From Epiperipatus broadwayi (taxonomy: Eukaryota; Onychophora; Udeonychophora; Euonychophora; Peripatidae), in assembly GCA_028023455.1 (NCBI GenBank), contig JAQFVV010006335.1:2280412-2344411 (forward strand): a DNA stretch of 64,000 nucleotides, written 5' to 3'. The translations under genes and the position numbers were made by a program. The notes under the pieces were generated by a model. The model did no database searches. It was not told where the DNA came from and saw nothing but the letters and a program-made list of their open reading frames with translations. This document shows, one piece after another, positions 62,213 through 64,000 of this stretch. How positions within the stretch are numbered: position 1 is the stretch's first letter; each line of letters opens with the position of its first letter.

Positions 62213-63226
62213 TTAGGATATAAATAAGGGATGGGTTATGGGATGTGCAATAAGTGGATTAATGGCTTCAATATTTATAAATGAAATGGAATTGCATATT
62301 GTCAAGTATAGAATAATAAAGAAAGAAATAAAAGAGTATTTTTGATATGTAGATTATATCTTAGTAATAGGGAATAAAAGAGTTATAAAAAATATATATA
62401 ATGAATTTAATAATAATAAAAATAATATAAAGTTTACAATAAAAGAAATAGATAATAAAATAAAATATTTAGATATAAAAATAAAGATAAACAATAACAT
62501 GATTGTATTAAATCATTTTATTAAAGAAGATAAAATAAGAAAAATAATTTATAAGGATTCACAACAAGCATGGACTCAAAAGATGGCAGTAATTAAGAAT
62601 TTTAAAATTAAAAATGATAGGTATAATACAGATAAAAAACTGTTGAAGTACAAAAAGAATAATTTATTAAATTATATTCTAGCTATGGATATAATCCTAA
62701 AAATATTAGGAATATATTATATGATAATAAAAATAATATTAGAGAGAATAAAATATTAAATAATATAAAATTGATTAAAATTGCATATACACCTAAAATT
62801 TATGATATATTAACTAAAAATAAAAATTATATGGATAAAAATAATAAAAATTTAGATATATTAATAGGAAATTATAAGATTAAAGATGATATGAAATATA
62901 TAAAGGGAACAGTATGTAGTATATGTAAAATGTTTTACTATGGACAAACATCAAAACAATTAGAACAAAAGGCAAAAGAACATAAAAGTGCTATTGAAAG
63001 GAGGGATGATAGATCAGCATTATATGTTCATTATTTAAAATTTGGACATAAAATAGATTGTATTAAAAACATAAGACCATTAAATTATGTAAAGGAAATG
63101 AATAGAAGGAAAATATATGAACCAAATTATATAAAATATAATATAAATACATGTATGAACATTTACAAAAAGTCAATTGATCTAATGAATGATTGGGTAA
63201 TGGATAAAGAATGGAAAGTAATATAA
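62213..63226 (+). pseudogene. Penelope-like RT plus GIY-YIG protein, right copy
   Basis: It starts at RT motif B (GWVMGCAISGLMASIF) and continues to YVDYILVI, preceded by a TGA stop where the left copy has CGA. Next is NNIKFTIKEIDNKIKYLDIK. The frame at 62,499-62,759 reads to AWTQKMAVIKNFKIKNDRY, then a frameshift near 62,680 leads to YGYNPKNIRNILY. The frame at 62,771-63,226 holds the endonuclease. A short deletion has removed the LYKITCG part of the GIY motif (GTVCSICKMFYYGQT remains), but KEHKSAIERR keeps the His that the left copy lost. Neither copy can be functional. Confidence 0.8.
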
Positions 63227-63460
63227 GGGGAAATAAATAAAATGATAAAAATAATGAATTATAGAAAATGTCAGTAGATGTTGCTATATACATAATATAC
63301 GTGTTACTATTAGTACGAGGTATCATATTGAGAAAGGTAAAAAAAAATTAGAATTACCGAAAAAGGCTTTTATATATATAATTTTTCTGTTGATGTATTT
63401 ACAAGTTGTTATTATTATGTAATAAAGATTTATATTATATTTCATTGACTACTTATAGAT

Positions 63461-64000
63461 GTACCTGGTTTGAACTCTTTTGGTACATAATTTAAAACAG
63501 GATGTAGGATTTTATATTTTAGAACTATATCACATTTGTACTAACATTAAGGAAAACAATACAATCTTAAAATTTTTTAGTTGTGCAAATAAAATGATCA
63601 GACCAAATTCTCATAACTCTTACTAGCTCATATTAAACACTATATGTTTATTGGTGGCAATTCACAAAACCTTGAGTGACATTTGATGACCTTAGATGGT
63701 AGTCATATCTTATATTGGCTCGCAAATAACAAATACAGTGAAAACCATTATTCATATGGCTATTAAACACATTTATTTAAACTATTGATTAATAAGATGA
63801 TGATGATGATAATAATAATGATACTTCCAGCCAAAGCTTTATAGCTAACTTACAATATAAATTTTATCTTTTATCAACCTATAATTATTTACCTAAAATG
63901 TTTTTTTAAATTATGACTCAATGATTGATATTTATCAGTGATGATGATGGTCATAACTAATCTCACAAGACAATGATTAACTCTTAAGAAAAATATATGT
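63461..64000. other. AT-rich end of window; short (GAT/AAT)n at 63,797-63,823
   Basis: No ORF or repeat end recognised apart from the short triplet run. Confidence 0.5.

Larger units (their letters stand above)
60715..63460. mobile_element. Head-to-head pair of Penelope-like element copies (palindromic)
   Basis: The left arm (60,773-62,054) and right arm (62,200-63,448) are reverse complements over about 1.25 kb with small indels. The loop is about 145 bases of extra upstream RT sequence present only in the left copy. Both arms run RT, then a C-terminal GIY-YIG endonuclease, then a 3' UTR containing ACCGAAAAAGGC. The direct repeat CTACTTATAGAT at 60,715-60,726 and 63,449-63,460 brackets the whole structure and is within the size range known for Penelope-like target duplications. 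About 46 bases lie between the left duplication and the left arm. Adjacent inverted truncated copies are a known habit of Penelope-like elements. Confidence 0.8.

Overview
This is a very AT-rich animal window, probably from an invertebrate. It holds no host gene that I can support. The evidence for an animal is the mix of repeats: RTE-type non-LTR retrotransposons with an APE endonuclease, a Penelope-like element with a GIY-YIG endonuclease, a tRNA-derived SINE-like retroposon, several foldback or MITE-like elements, and long (AT)n and trinucleotide arrays. The sequence alone does not name the species. Almost every protein-like signal belongs to a mobile element, and nearly all of these are broken.

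Layout. 1-9.5 kb: AT-rich sequence with a 222-bp MITE (2996-3217), an 863-bp terminal-inverted-repeat element inserted inside an (AAT)n array (3861-4723), and a 147-bp foldback (8462-8608). 9.5-21.5 kb: the main feature, a 11.9-kb minus-strand element with two 4.5-kb direct terminal repeats. These repeats behave like giant LTRs: TG start, short imperfect inverted termini, a purine tract before the 3' copy, a primer-binding-site-like motif after the 5' copy, and (AT)n on both flanks. Its 2.9-kb interior has no recognisable pol. It carries an unrecognised 400-residue Lys-rich ORF, a 72-residue acidic ORF, and an irregular array of PBS-like motifs. At 21,495-21,515 there is an exact 21-nt match to an Illumina TruSeq adapter, so the assembly is suspect there.

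21.5-34 kb: AT-rich sequence with a CCAAT-box promoter-like spot, a candidate 3.4-kb solo LTR (24,986-28,429), two copies of a dispersed repeat (29.5 and 30.9 kb) and a 445-bp foldback (32.7 kb). 34-42 kb: an eroded RTE copy, a third copy of the dispersed repeat, and two related compound trinucleotide arrays in opposite orientation. 42-50 kb: a 200-bp tandem repeat, traces of an L1/R2-like LINE C-terminus, a second MITE copy, and two adjacent LINE fragments. 50-55 kb: a foldback, a tRNA-derived retroposon with about 20-bp target duplications, and the best RTE copy, with endonuclease, RT and a (TGA)n-type tail. 56-60 kb: a diverged 430-bp tandem duplication and a degraded LINE on the plus strand. 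60.7-63.5 kb: two Penelope-like copies joined head to head as a 1.25-kb-arm palindrome with a 12-bp target duplication.

The genes do not form a pathway. The autonomous-type elements (RTE, the second LINE, the Penelope-like element) are relics with damaged catalytic motifs. The large LTR element, foldbacks and SINE would need enzymes from elsewhere.
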